Of a stretch of 35,976 nucleotides of DNA, positions 14,109 through 22,294 are shown in pieces; the stretch's first letter is position 1, and each line of letters begins with the position of its first letter. The DNA lies in NCBI GenBank assembly GCA_017544545.1, contig JAFYDY010000073.1, positions 1 through 35,976 on the forward strand, in the 5' to 3' direction. The translations under genes and the position numbers were made by a program. The notes beneath the pieces were generated by a model. The model worked only from the letters and a program-made list of their open reading frames with translations. It was not told where the DNA came from and made no database searches. Source of the stretch: a bacterium (GTDB taxonomy: Bacteria; Cyanobacteriota; Vampirovibrionia; Gastranaerophilales; Gastranaerophilaceae).

Positions 14109-16688
14109 ATGAAGAGATTATTATGTGCGTTATTGTCGGTAGCTCTTACGTTTTCGTATACGGGCATGGCTTTGGCTGCAAATGAAGTGCCAAAAACAGC
14201 GGCGAGATTACAGGCAGCTCCTAACGCAAAAACAATTGAACTGGCGTTTGTATTTGATGGTCCGTCTGATAAAAATGCATCAGTATTAAAAACTTTCCAA
14301 CAGACAATTACAAGGTCATTATTACCGGATTATAAAGCGTCATTTCCGAGTGATTTGGTGTTTACGGGTGACTGGACTCAGCAGGGTGCTATAAATGCTT
14401 CCAATAAAGCGTTGGCATCCCGAGCAAGAATGGTTATTTCTTTAGGTTATATGTCAAGCAGTTATTATGTTGATAAACCTAACAAGAATAAGTATGTCGT
14501 AACTATTGATCAATATGGTTTGCGGGATTTCGGAGATAAGTTCTTTAATCCTATGCAGCAAACTGCTAACGATTTTGTAACGTTTAAAAAGTTGGTTCCG
14601 ACTATTCAAAAATCAGCAATTCTGATGAATGCAAATTTCTACAAGACTGAAAAAGACTGGGCATCAAGCATTTCCAAAAAGTTAAAGGAAAAGGATTGCG
14701 ATTTGGATTTCGTAATTGTTCCGGTTACATCAGATGTAAAAGGTTCTTTGGCAAAATTGCCGTCGGGAGTTGATTCTGTTTTCGTAACTCCGTTGTACAA
14801 CTTATCAACGGACCAAAGAAAAGAATTGTATGAAATTCTGAAGGCAAGAAAATTACCGTCATTCTCTTCTGTCGGAAGGGAAGATGTTGATTTAGGGGCG
14901 CTGTTGGGTACTTCAACATATGATGTTGATAAAAAACTGGCAGAAGCAACTTCCTTCAATATTCACGGTACCTTACACGGAAACGTTGTTAAAAATGAAA
15001 AAATCCCGTTCTATGATGATAAGGTTATTTTCTTCAACTCTGATACGGCAGAAGCTGTCGGGTATGTTGCTCCGTTGAGATTGTTGAATAATGCAACAAC
15101 TATTTCTCACAAAGAATTACCGACATACGATTTGGCGTTGTTGATGGATACTTTGGATGATAATAACCTTGATATAGCACGTAAAAAATATTTAATCAGT
15201 GCGGCAAAACGTTCTGTTGCAAGTGCATATCTAAGATATTTGCCGACTTTGAGAATTGACCTTGGACACCAGCATTATAACGGTGCTTATGCAAATTCAT
15301 ATGCTGATGTTCCGCACAGAATCGGTCAATTTACACTTGCTCTGGATCAGGTTATTTATTCTCCTGATTTGGTTACAAATATCATAGTTAAACATAAAAA
15401 GCTGAAATTTGATAAGGCTGAAGCTGCTTTGATGAAAGCAAACATGGAATATCAAACAGCGGATATGTATATTGATACCCTGATGCTTGAAAATATGATT
15501 AAAGTTCAGGAAGAATATGTACAGGAAATGAGAGACAATCTTGCAATTGCCAGAGTTCGTGAAAAAACCGGCAAATGCGGATATGAAGAAGTTTTGCGTT
15601 GGGCAGGTCAGGTCAGTGAAGCTGAGAAAAAATTGCTGGCAATGCAGGCAGATTACAAAAACATAAAGGTAAATATCAACAAACTGTTGTATAAAGATCA
15701 AAAACAAGACTTTGCGTTAAAACCATTAACAGCAAGTGATCCGGCATTCTTTACAACTGATTTGCACATCATTGACCACGTAAGAAACCCTGAAAAATTA
15801 AGTAAATTTACGGAAATGCTGGTAGATGAAGTAATATACTTGTCTCCGGAAACAACAAAGTTGAAAGCAGCAATCGCAATGAAGAAGGCTGAAATGGGTA
15901 ATTATGCTCAAAAATTCTTATTGCCAAATGCGAAAATTTCACTGGAATACGGCTCAATGTTTGACAGAGTATTACCGTATGAAGATTCCGGACACCGTCA
16001 AATGCAATATGTAGGCGGCGGATACGGATATGGTGCAGGCGCAAATCAGGGAGCTCAACAGGGGGCCGCTTCTGCTGCCGCTCAGGCCGCAGCCGCAGGT
16101 GCTTCTCAAGCTGCTATTGAGGCTGCTGCCGCTCAGGGTGCTGCTATGGGTGCTGCTCAAGGTGGTATGATGGGCTTTTCTCAAGGGTTGGCTTCTCCAT
16201 ACTTGAATCTTGATAAAACCTCAACAAGAGTATTGATTGCAGCTCAATGGAAACCTATTGAGGGTGGTCATAAAATCGCTGAAATCGCAAGATGTAAATC
16301 AGAATTGAATGAGTTAAAAGCATATCTTGAAGAAGTAAATACCGAAATTGAGATGCAGGTTCGTTCAGTTGTAAACCGTGCAATTTCAAAATACTTCATT
16401 ATTGAAAAATCATACAAGGCAATGTTTGCTCAGGCTGAAAACTATCAAATGGTTAAGGCTAAATACTTGATGGGCGAAGTTCCTATTACTCAGATAGATG
16501 ATGCTCAAAAATTGTATTTTGATGCTAAATTAGATGCTCTGAATTCTCAGTATGAGTTCTATAAAGAACTTATCTGGGTACAAAGAGGTCTGTTGTCTGT
16601 AAACTGGACAAAAGCATCTCCGGAAGCTAAAAAATGGATTAAGAATGTTCCTAATGTCCTTCCGGCAGAAGAAGATTTCAGTTTATAA
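14109..16688 (+). CDS. Fusion: ABC-type substrate-binding domain and TolC-like outer-membrane protein
   Basis: 859 residues from ATG 14109 (AGGGAG site, own promoter). A signal peptide ends near A-L-A (residue 23). Residues about 40-330 look like the ABC_sub_bind/periplasmic-binding fold: alternating beta-alpha units, a hinge-like stretch S-A-I-L-M-N-A-N, and V-D-S-V-F-V-T-P-L. Residues about 336-859 look like a TolC-family outer-membrane efflux protein: duplicated long helices with regularly spaced A-x-A and paired L-R-I-D-L/A-K-I-S-L-E-Y strands. Between the two TolC halves, residues about 635-695 are a Gly/Ala/Gln-rich low-complexity insert. It probably acts as a trimeric export channel, with the extra domain sensing or gating substrate. 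No inner-membrane pump gene is adjacent. Confidence 0.8.
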   Translation: MKRLLCALLSVALTFSYTGMALAANEVPKTAARLQAAPNAKTIELAFVFDGPSDKNASVLKTFQQTITRSLLPDYKASFPSDLVFTGDWTQQGAINASNKALASRARMVISLGYMSSSYYVDKPNKNKYVVTIDQYGLRDFGDKFFNPMQQTANDFVTFKKLVPTIQKSAILMNANFYKTEKDWASSISKKLKEKDCDLDFVIVPVTSDVKGSLAKLPSGVDSVFVTPLYNLSTDQRKELYEILKARKLPSFSSVGREDVDLGALLGTSTYDVDKKLAEATSFNIHGTLHGNVVKNEKIPFYDDKVIFFNSDTAEAVGYVAPLRLLNNATTISHKELPTYDLALLMDTLDDNNLDIARKKYLISAAKRSVASAYLRYLPTLRIDLGHQHYNGAYANSYADVPHRIGQFTLALDQVIYSPDLVTNIIVKHKKLKFDKAEAALMKANMEYQTADMYIDTLMLENMIKVQEEYVQEMRDNLAIARVREKTGKCGYEEVLRWAGQVSEAEKKLLAMQADYKNIKVNINKLLYKDQKQDFALKPLTASDPAFFTTDLHIIDHVRNPEKLSKFTEMLVDEVIYLSPETTKLKAAIAMKKAEMGNYAQKFLLPNAKISLEYGSMFDRVLPYEDSGHRQMQYVGGGYGYGAGANQGAQQGAASAAAQAAAAGASQAAIEAAAAQGAAMGAAQGGMMGFSQGLASPYLNLDKTSTRVLIAAQWKPIEGGHKIAEIARCKSELNELKAYLEEVNTEIEMQVRSVVNRAISKYFIIEKSYKAMFAQAENYQMVKAKYLMGEVPITQIDDAQKLYFDAKLDALNSQYEFYKELIWVQRGLLSVNWTKASPEAKKWIKNVPNVLPAEEDFSL
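16015..16195 (+). repeat. Ala/Gly/Gln-rich low-complexity coding insert
   Basis: About 60 residues inside the TolC-like domain consist of runs of Ala with Gly and Gln (for example G-A-Q-Q-G-A-A-S-A-A-A-Q-A). The DNA is locally more GC-rich because of GCN codons, with several synonymous GCN codons mixed, so it is not a simple recent trinucleotide expansion. It probably sits in an extracellular loop or the periplasmic tip; the exact place in the fold needs an alignment. Confidence 0.7.
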
Positions 16689-16693
16689 TAAGT

Positions 16694-16724
16694 AAAAAGG
16701 TTGGCTGATAGCCAACCTTTTTTA
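16694..16724. terminator. Bidirectional intrinsic terminator
   Basis: GGTTGGC (16699-16705), loop TGATA, GCCAACC (16711-16717), with AAAAA before and TTTTTT after. It serves both the TolC-like gene (plus) and malQ (minus), whose stop codon at 16722-16724 is inside the T tract. Confidence 0.9.
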
Positions 16725-18716
16725 TTCCGGTTCTTTTAGTATATCTGCATATTTTTGAAGACTGTCCAGCAAGGGTTGATATCTTTCGTGGATTTCAAAT
16801 CTTATTTGATTTGAACGGTCGCTTTTTGCTATTTCCATATCAATTTTAGCCTGAAGAGCAATTTTTAAGACTTCAGGAATGTTTATTGCTGTCGGGTTTT
16901 TACTTGCCAGATTTTCATAATATTGGTCAATATATTGGGCAGGAATACGCTCTTTCCAATTCGTATTGTTCTTAGTCCCGCCAAGATTATAGGTAGTTTC
17001 TGTTATTCCAAGCAAATCGGCAAAAGATATTTCAAATTTATCATTTGTCATAAGTTCTGCAAATTTTGCTTTAATCAATTCTTTATCATCTCCGGCAATT
17101 CTCCTGCAGAATTCATCTCTTTGGGCGGCTCTTGTCGAGTCCATATTCAAGTATCCTGCCAGATACAAGGGGTTCCATGCATCGCATTCTTTTGTCCACT
17201 CTCTTTTTATCATTTTGTGCGCAGGGATAGAATCATGTGATCCTACAAGATACCAATTATTCTTTGGCCCATTTTGAGCTTTTGAGTATTCAAGTTGAGA
17301 AATTCCCGGCAGCTTCAAATCGTCATAAAAAACTTTCCTAAAGGCCTCCGGTTGACTGCATAGGTCTTCCCAAATAGCGTCATTTGGATCTATTCCGTGT
17401 TCTTTAAGAGCCGGAAGTACTATTTTATCCATAATATTTGAATGATAAGTTGTTTTCCCGTTACCGTGTACGTATTCGCAGGAATAATTTTTATAATCAT
17501 CTAATGCTTTGCCGTTAGCACGCATTTGAGATATATATTTCCCCTGTACCGGTGTTGTAGCAGGGTGATTTATAAGGTTTTTCTCGTTATCAAATATCAG
17601 ACTTTCATTTTCTATAACAAAGGGTTCTATAAGTCCCATAACGTGATCGATTCTTAAATTTTCACAAAATTCAAGTGCATAATCAATTTTATCTTTCAGA
17701 AATTGTCCGGCAGGCCCCAGTCCGTCTTTGGTGAATAATTTTCTTGGATTTAATACAGGGATATTCCAAACCTGAGGATTTTTTCTGCCTCCTTCGGGTG
17801 CTCCAAGCTGGTACCCGTCAATAAATGCATCTCTGCATCTCCAATGATCCATTTTTGAACATCCGACAAGCAGATCATTTATGTACTTAAATCCGACATT
17901 CTCTCTCCATTGCTGGTTTTCTTTGATTTGTTTTGTCGCAATAAATTGCGAAAATTTGTATACTTGGATGTCTTTTTTGTTCTTCGATAGGATTTGTGAA
18001 AATCTTTCAATTGCTTCATGATTTCCTTTTTGTTTTAACCTTATGAGGTCCTTCTCAACAGGGTTATCCCATTCCTCAAAATTATCCGTGCCGTATTTTT
18101 TTGCAAGAACTTTGAATACCCCTTCATCTGTCAGACGTTCATTATTTGGGGATAAAAATTTTATGTATTCATTTTTAAGTTTTGCTATTTGAGGGGTATC
18201 TCCCGATGCAAAATTGTCATATGCTTCTTCCAATGCGTAATCATAAACCTTTTCGGCTTCTTTAAAATTTGTATGAACATAATTTTTATCCGTGTTTTCG
18301 GGGCTTCTTGTTATTGCAAGAAAAGTATCTTGGGATAGAATGTTACCGTATTTCTCGGTTGTAAGGGCTTCAAGATCAATAAATAGCCTGTTTTTAGAAA
18401 AAGCAGAGCTGTTGTAGGGGGATGGTACAATCCCGTTGTCATCTGTTCCAAGCTCCCCTCCCGGCCCGAGCTGATTTCCGTTAAAGCCGTATAACATCAG
18501 GAATTTTGTGTATTCCTGTGCTGATTTTCCGTAGGGAGAGCCGATATAGGTATCTCTGCCAAGAGCAGGGAAACATGAGCCATGCGTTATGACAACACGT
18601 TCTTTCGTTCCCATCGCATTGTAAGCACGATTAATCGTATTTCTTAATCCGGCTTCCTCGGATGGCTTTGGACGTCTTCCAAAACATATTCTGTTATCTA
18701 TCCCTAAAATGCGCAT
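16722..18716 (-). CDS. malQ: 4-alpha-glucanotransferase (amylomaltase, GH77)
   Basis: 664 residues. MalQ transfers alpha-1,4-glucan chains between maltodextrins and releases glucose, in the cytoplasm. GH77 features are visible: S-P-Y-N-S-S-A-F near residue 99, the nucleophile Asp357 in L-R-I-D-H, the acid/base Glu450 in W-E-D-L, L-P-G-I-S-Q-L-E-Y after it, and Asp495 in G-S-H-D. All three catalytic acids are therefore present. It is longer than typical 500-residue bacterial forms, with a helical insert at about 120-280, but near the longer type. The first 38 residues precede the fold; they contain I-C-F-G-R-R (10-15), a leader resembling that of RtcB and others here. No good ribosome site is seen; a TATAAT lies at 18763-18758. 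Divergent from rtcB. Confidence 0.93.
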   Translation of the reverse strand: MRILGIDNRICFGRRPKPSEEAGLRNTINRAYNAMGTKERVVITHGSCFPALGRDTYIGSPYGKSAQEYTKFLMLYGFNGNQLGPGGELGTDDNGIVPSPYNSSAFSKNRLFIDLEALTTEKYGNILSQDTFLAITRSPENTDKNYVHTNFKEAEKVYDYALEEAYDNFASGDTPQIAKLKNEYIKFLSPNNERLTDEGVFKVLAKKYGTDNFEEWDNPVEKDLIRLKQKGNHEAIERFSQILSKNKKDIQVYKFSQFIATKQIKENQQWRENVGFKYINDLLVGCSKMDHWRCRDAFIDGYQLGAPEGGRKNPQVWNIPVLNPRKLFTKDGLGPAGQFLKDKIDYALEFCENLRIDHVMGLIEPFVIENESLIFDNEKNLINHPATTPVQGKYISQMRANGKALDDYKNYSCEYVHGNGKTTYHSNIMDKIVLPALKEHGIDPNDAIWEDLCSQPEAFRKVFYDDLKLPGISQLEYSKAQNGPKNNWYLVGSHDSIPAHKMIKREWTKECDAWNPLYLAGYLNMDSTRAAQRDEFCRRIAGDDKELIKAKFAELMTNDKFEISFADLLGITETTYNLGGTKNNTNWKERIPAQYIDQYYENLASKNPTAINIPEVLKIALQAKIDMEIAKSDRSNQIRFEIHERYQPLLDSLQKYADILKEPE

Positions 18717-18757
18717 ACTATATTAAAGCATGAACACATTTTTATTTGCTAGCGCAT

Positions 18758-18763
18758 ATTATA
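18758..18763 (-). promoter_or_regulatory. malQ: -10 element for malQ
   Basis: A perfect TATAAT on the minus strand, about 40 bp before the malQ ATG. No convincing -35 is seen at 17 bases. The leader holds no obvious Shine-Dalgarno. The 100-bp interval (18717-18816) must also hold the divergent rtcB promoter, which I cannot identify. Confidence 0.4.
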
Positions 18764-18852
18764 GTTTAACGATTTACATATGTTTACAAAAATTAAATAT
18801 TTGGCAAATTTAAATTTTGATGTTCTTTATTACAAACAAGATAGGTAAAAAT

Positions 18853-20067
18853 ATGATAAACAATATAAAGTATGTGCCGTCAACAGCATATAACGGGAAT
18901 AGGAATAACAACAACAGCAAAAGTATCTGCTTCAAAGGTAACGAGATACCGCAAGGTGATGTACTTGAAATAAAAGGATCTCAGACCTCCGCAAAGGTGT
19001 TTACAAAAAACATAGATTACAGAACTTTTGGACAGGTTAAAGAAATATGTTCACATCCGGTATTCAGAGATATACCGATTAGAGTTATGCCCGATACTCA
19101 TGCAGGAAAGGTCGCAGTTGTAGGTTTCACCGCTCCAGTATCACCAAAAGGTGAAATAATACCCAGTCTGATTAACGGAGATATCGGCTGCGGGATGTTA
19201 TGTGTAAAATTCAAACCAAAAACATCAGACATAGACTATGACGAACTTGACAGAGTTATAAGAACATATCTGGCATCTTCTAAAAGGCAAGAACCATCCG
19301 TTTACGGCGTACACGCCAAAAAGATTGACAAGCAGGTAGAAGCATTATGCAAAAAATATAAAATATCACCGCAAAAAGCTTTTGAGACTTTGGGAACTCT
19401 TGGGGGAGGAAATCATTTTATTGAAATTGATAAAGACGCATCCGGAGAATTAAATCTTGTAATTCACACTGGCTCAAGAGCATTTGGCGGAGATGTATTC
19501 GATTATTATAACCAAAAGGCAAGAGAACAAAACCCATACAAGATAAAAGATTTATCATATTTATCCGGAGATTTGGCAAAAGAATACCTTTCGGATATGA
19601 GTGATGCCGTTAAATATTCACAACTCAACAGACGAATAATTGCGGACGAAATTCTTAAAAGAATGGGCTGGGATGAAATATCATCTTTTGAAAGTGTACA
19701 CAACTATATTGCACCGGACGGCGTAATCCGAAAAGGTGCAATTGCCGCAAACGAAGGACAAAAGGTAATTATTCCGCTAAATATGCGTGACGGTGCTATA
19801 ATAGCAATCGGGAAAGGTAATGACGACTGGAATAAAAGTGCGCCACACGGCGCAGGAAGACTATATTCAAGAGGTGAAGCGGCAATGACTATTGATATAA
19901 AAGATTTTGTAGATACAATGAAAGGAATTTACACAACTTGCGTAAGTAAATCAACCATCGATGAAGCGCCTCAGGCATATAAAAGTGCCGCGGAAATTAT
20001 AAAAAATATCGCAAATTCAGTTGATATACAAAGCGTAATTAAACCTCTTTTTAATTTTAAAGGATAA
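18853..20067 (+). CDS. rtcB: RNA-splicing ligase RtcB
   Basis: 404 residues from ATG 18853, which has a weak TAGGTA site; an in-frame TTG/ATG 33-36 bases upstream is less likely. RtcB joins RNA 2',3'-cyclic phosphate or 3'-phosphate to 5'-OH ends using GTP and Mn2+. The key residues are present: Asp110 and Cys113 in G-D-I-G-C-G-M, His188 in G-G-G-N-H-F, His205 in V-I-H-T-G-S-R, His283 in S-V-H-N-Y, and the guanylylated His332 in A-P-H-G-A-G-R. The length equals that of the compact E. coli form. Residues 1-30 are an Asn/Ser-rich leader ending in I-C-F-K-G-N, not part of the fold. No RtcA, archease or RtcR gene is next to it. The small gene at 20073 follows after 5 bp. Confidence 0.95.
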   Translation: MINNIKYVPSTAYNGNRNNNNSKSICFKGNEIPQGDVLEIKGSQTSAKVFTKNIDYRTFGQVKEICSHPVFRDIPIRVMPDTHAGKVAVVGFTAPVSPKGEIIPSLINGDIGCGMLCVKFKPKTSDIDYDELDRVIRTYLASSKRQEPSVYGVHAKKIDKQVEALCKKYKISPQKAFETLGTLGGGNHFIEIDKDASGELNLVIHTGSRAFGGDVFDYYNQKAREQNPYKIKDLSYLSGDLAKEYLSDMSDAVKYSQLNRRIIADEILKRMGWDEISSFESVHNYIAPDGVIRKGAIAANEGQKVIIPLNMRDGAIIAIGKGNDDWNKSAPHGAGRLYSRGEAAMTIDIKDFVDTMKGIYTTCVSKSTIDEAPQAYKSAAEIIKNIANSVDIQSVIKPLFNFKG

Positions 20068-20072
20068 TAACA

Positions 20073-20558
20073 ATGATAATAAACTCTATTAGTCAACAAA
20101 ATAAAATAAGTGCATCAAGACCATGTTTTGGAAATTCTGAAAAAATATTTTCAAAATTGTCGTCAGAACAATTTTATTCTCAGGTTAATAAAAGTTTCAA
20201 CTCAACATTTGTAAATGTGAAAGTTAATCAAAGAGTAAAAAATCTTCCAAACCTTTTGAATCTCCTAATTGGAACCCCGGTACAATATATTAACGGTCTT
20301 GCAAATTCCTCCGAATTTGCGAATGAATATTTAAAAATGGTGCCCACATTTTTTAAAAGAGTTCATGCTGGAAAAAATGACATTCAATATCGTTTCGCTT
20401 ACGCGCCTGAAGTAAGAATGGTAAGCGATATAACAAGATCCTGCAGTGATTATTTAAATGAAAGAATTTTAAAAAGAACCTTTGACTCAGATATTGAAAA
20501 GACTCTTGAAACCTACAGTAAAAGTTTTATTTTCAGAAATAAAAGTTTTATTGCATAA
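20073..20558 (+). CDS. Small protein of unknown function, co-transcribed with rtcB
   Basis: 161 residues, not recognised. The start is supported by AAAGGA in the end of rtcB, and the 5-bp gap implies translation coupling. No signal peptide or membrane segment. The N-terminus has the same style of leader as RtcB, Asn/Ser/Gln-rich and ending in R-P-C-F-G-N-S (residues 16-22). The rest is helical, basic in the middle, with K-N-L-P-N-L-L-N-L-L and a Tyr/Arg-rich stretch near 125-140. The last 11 bp overlap the 3' end of the convergent 507-residue gene. Shared leader and operon suggest it works with or is localised like RtcB; this is inference. Confidence 0.75.
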   Translation: MIINSISQQNKISASRPCFGNSEKIFSKLSSEQFYSQVNKSFNSTFVNVKVNQRVKNLPNLLNLLIGTPVQYINGLANSSEFANEYLKMVPTFFKRVHAGKNDIQYRFAYAPEVRMVSDITRSCSDYLNERILKRTFDSDIEKTLETYSKSFIFRNKSFIA

Positions 20559-22071
20559 TTGTATCAATACAAGGTTTGCCGTTTTCAAATTTGGCAATAA
20601 ATTTTAATCCGTGTCCCTGAACATCAGTAATGAAGATGTCGCAGTTCCCGTTTTGTATTTTCAGAGTTTTTAATTTCTCGGCGATTTTAATTAACAAATC
20701 TTTTGTTGAAAGTATTTCGCCCGTTGTATTGTCAACAACGTTAGCGAGATCTCTGTCAATCATTCTCATAAAGAAGTGATCTTTAAATTCTATTCCGTTA
20801 AATTCTAAATTTCCATTTGGTAAAATTTTTGCTTGTGTGACTGCTTTTATATCATTTTTCATTCCTTGAACAATCGTATATATATGGGTGCCTTTATCAG
20901 AGAATCTCTTTATCATATCCTTTTGAATATCAGAGGGGAGTTTGTTATAAAAGTCAGTAATCACATTGGTTAATGCGTGTACTTCGTTGCAATTAAGCGC
21001 CTGTATTCCTTCTTTATCCAGCTTTTCAAGCAGTTTAATAGCATCAACGGTGTCATCAATTTTTATGCCTAAAGGATTTTTGTATGAAACTTTTATAGCA
21101 GAAAGTCTTTCCCGGAAAGCTTTATCTTTAAGAAAATTTCTAAATTCCGGAGTCTTGAGAAAATCTGTGGTGAGCATGTTACTCTCTATAAGAGTTTTAA
21201 TTTCTCGCTGTCCGATTTTTGGAATTATTAAATCCCCTACATTTAAAGCATCAGAATACAAAAAAGTTTTTACTTCGTCGTTTATTGCGAAATCAAGAGT
21301 TTTTATTTTTTGAGGGTCTGTGATATACTTGCTGATTGATTTTATACCATATAATTTGTCTTGAAGTTCACTTATACTGTTATAGGCAATTGTTTTTCCC
21401 TGAGAGTTCTGCATAAAAGCCATTTCCCCGCCTAATTTTTCGTATAGTTCAGGGTTTTTTGTTTTTAAAATTTTTGTAATTTTGCCCAAATCAAAAAATT
21501 TACCTTCCTTTAATACTTCTGCAATTTCGGCGGTTTCAGCAAAATCAAGATTATAAGGTGAAAAAACAGTATGTTTTTTTATAAAGGGATGGGCTTTTAA
21601 ATCTTTTATAAAGGTTGATAACAATTCAGTCTTGTTATTTAACAAGCCCGCATTTATAAGTTCATCAATTTCATATCCGCCTAAAGTTTTTGAATCAAAA
21701 TACCGGCGTACAGAATGGGCATTAATACCTTCCAGCTTCAAATGCTCAATTAAACCGTCAAGATTTTTTATATCGGAGTCAACAATATTTTTGAATAATT
21801 TGTTAAGTTCTCCCTCATGAGGAACTTTAAAAAGCTTTGTGAAATGGCTTTTTATGGTTGCGGTAAAAAGATCAATGGCGTGTGTAACATTAGAATTTTT
21901 TACGAGAGATTTAGTCGCGCTTTGTATACCTTTTTCTGAAGTCGCAGTAAAAAGTTTAATCGCAGATTTTTCTAATGTTACAATATTTTGCGGACGCAGT
22001 TTTGTAACAGGCTTTATTACCTCCGGAGCTACATGAATTATTGCTTTTGCTAATGCTGCTATTCCCACCAA
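20548..22071 (-). CDS. Large protein of unknown function with possible C-terminal effector-like domain
   Basis: 507 residues from TTG 22071, or 506 from the adjacent GTG at 22068, which lies at better distance (eight bases) from AAGGA. The first 25 residues are a hydrophobic helix without a clear cleavage site. Residues 30-370 are helical and Lys/Leu-rich, with no family that I recognise. The last 110 residues differ: beta-rich, beginning L-P-N-G-N-L-E-F, with F-K-D-H-F-F-M-R-M-I-D-R-D, then F-I-T-D and G-L-K-F-I-A-K-F. The H-x(3)-R-M-x-x-R pattern followed by strands recalls DUF4258/BrnT-like small nuclease folds found at the end of polymorphic toxins. That assignment is tentative. Its 3' end overlaps the convergent small gene by 11 bp. 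Confidence 0.75.
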   Translation of the reverse strand: MVGIAALAKAIIHVAPEVIKPVTKLRPQNIVTLEKSAIKLFTATSEKGIQSATKSLVKNSNVTHAIDLFTATIKSHFTKLFKVPHEGELNKLFKNIVDSDIKNLDGLIEHLKLEGINAHSVRRYFDSKTLGGYEIDELINAGLLNNKTELLSTFIKDLKAHPFIKKHTVFSPYNLDFAETAEIAEVLKEGKFFDLGKITKILKTKNPELYEKLGGEMAFMQNSQGKTIAYNSISELQDKLYGIKSISKYITDPQKIKTLDFAINDEVKTFLYSDALNVGDLIIPKIGQREIKTLIESNMLTTDFLKTPEFRNFLKDKAFRERLSAIKVSYKNPLGIKIDDTVDAIKLLEKLDKEGIQALNCNEVHALTNVITDFYNKLPSDIQKDMIKRFSDKGTHIYTIVQGMKNDIKAVTQAKILPNGNLEFNGIEFKDHFFMRMIDRDLANVVDNTTGEILSTKDLLIKIAEKLKTLKIQNGNCDIFITDVQGHGLKFIAKFENGKPCIDTIMQ

Positions 22072-22167
22072 AAATTTCCTTTATATGGATTCCCCTATAT
22101 ATATAAAGTTTTTTATTTTTGTGGGATTTCATATTATATGTATTTCGTATATATACTTTTAACAATG

Positions 22168-22228
22168 TGTAACAAAGAAGTATAAATTATGTAACAAAAA
22201 TTTTTTTTTGCGTTTTATGTTGTACAAT
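22168..22228 (+). promoter_or_regulatory. Promoter and upstream repeat of the pfl operon
   Basis: TGTAACAAA occurs at 22168-22176 and 22190-22198, 22 bp apart. It is followed by a T tract and by TTTATGTTGTACAAT (22214-22228), the last six bases being the likely -10 (TACAAT). There is no proper -35 at 17 bases, which suggests an activator. The same two elements, at nearly the same spacing, precede the gene at 32887. The likely signal for pfl is lack of oxygen, but no FNR-type palindrome is visible. Confidence 0.5.
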
Positions 22229-22294
22229 AGATTATGTATACATGCAAATTTTTTGCGGATAGATATTAATACCAGACAGATTGAGGAGAAATAA

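Noticed and set aside
22072-22294. FNR or CRP palindrome before pflB
   Set aside because: No TTGAT-N4-ATCAA or TGTGA-N6-TCACA match is present. Only the TGTAACAAA direct repeat stands out.
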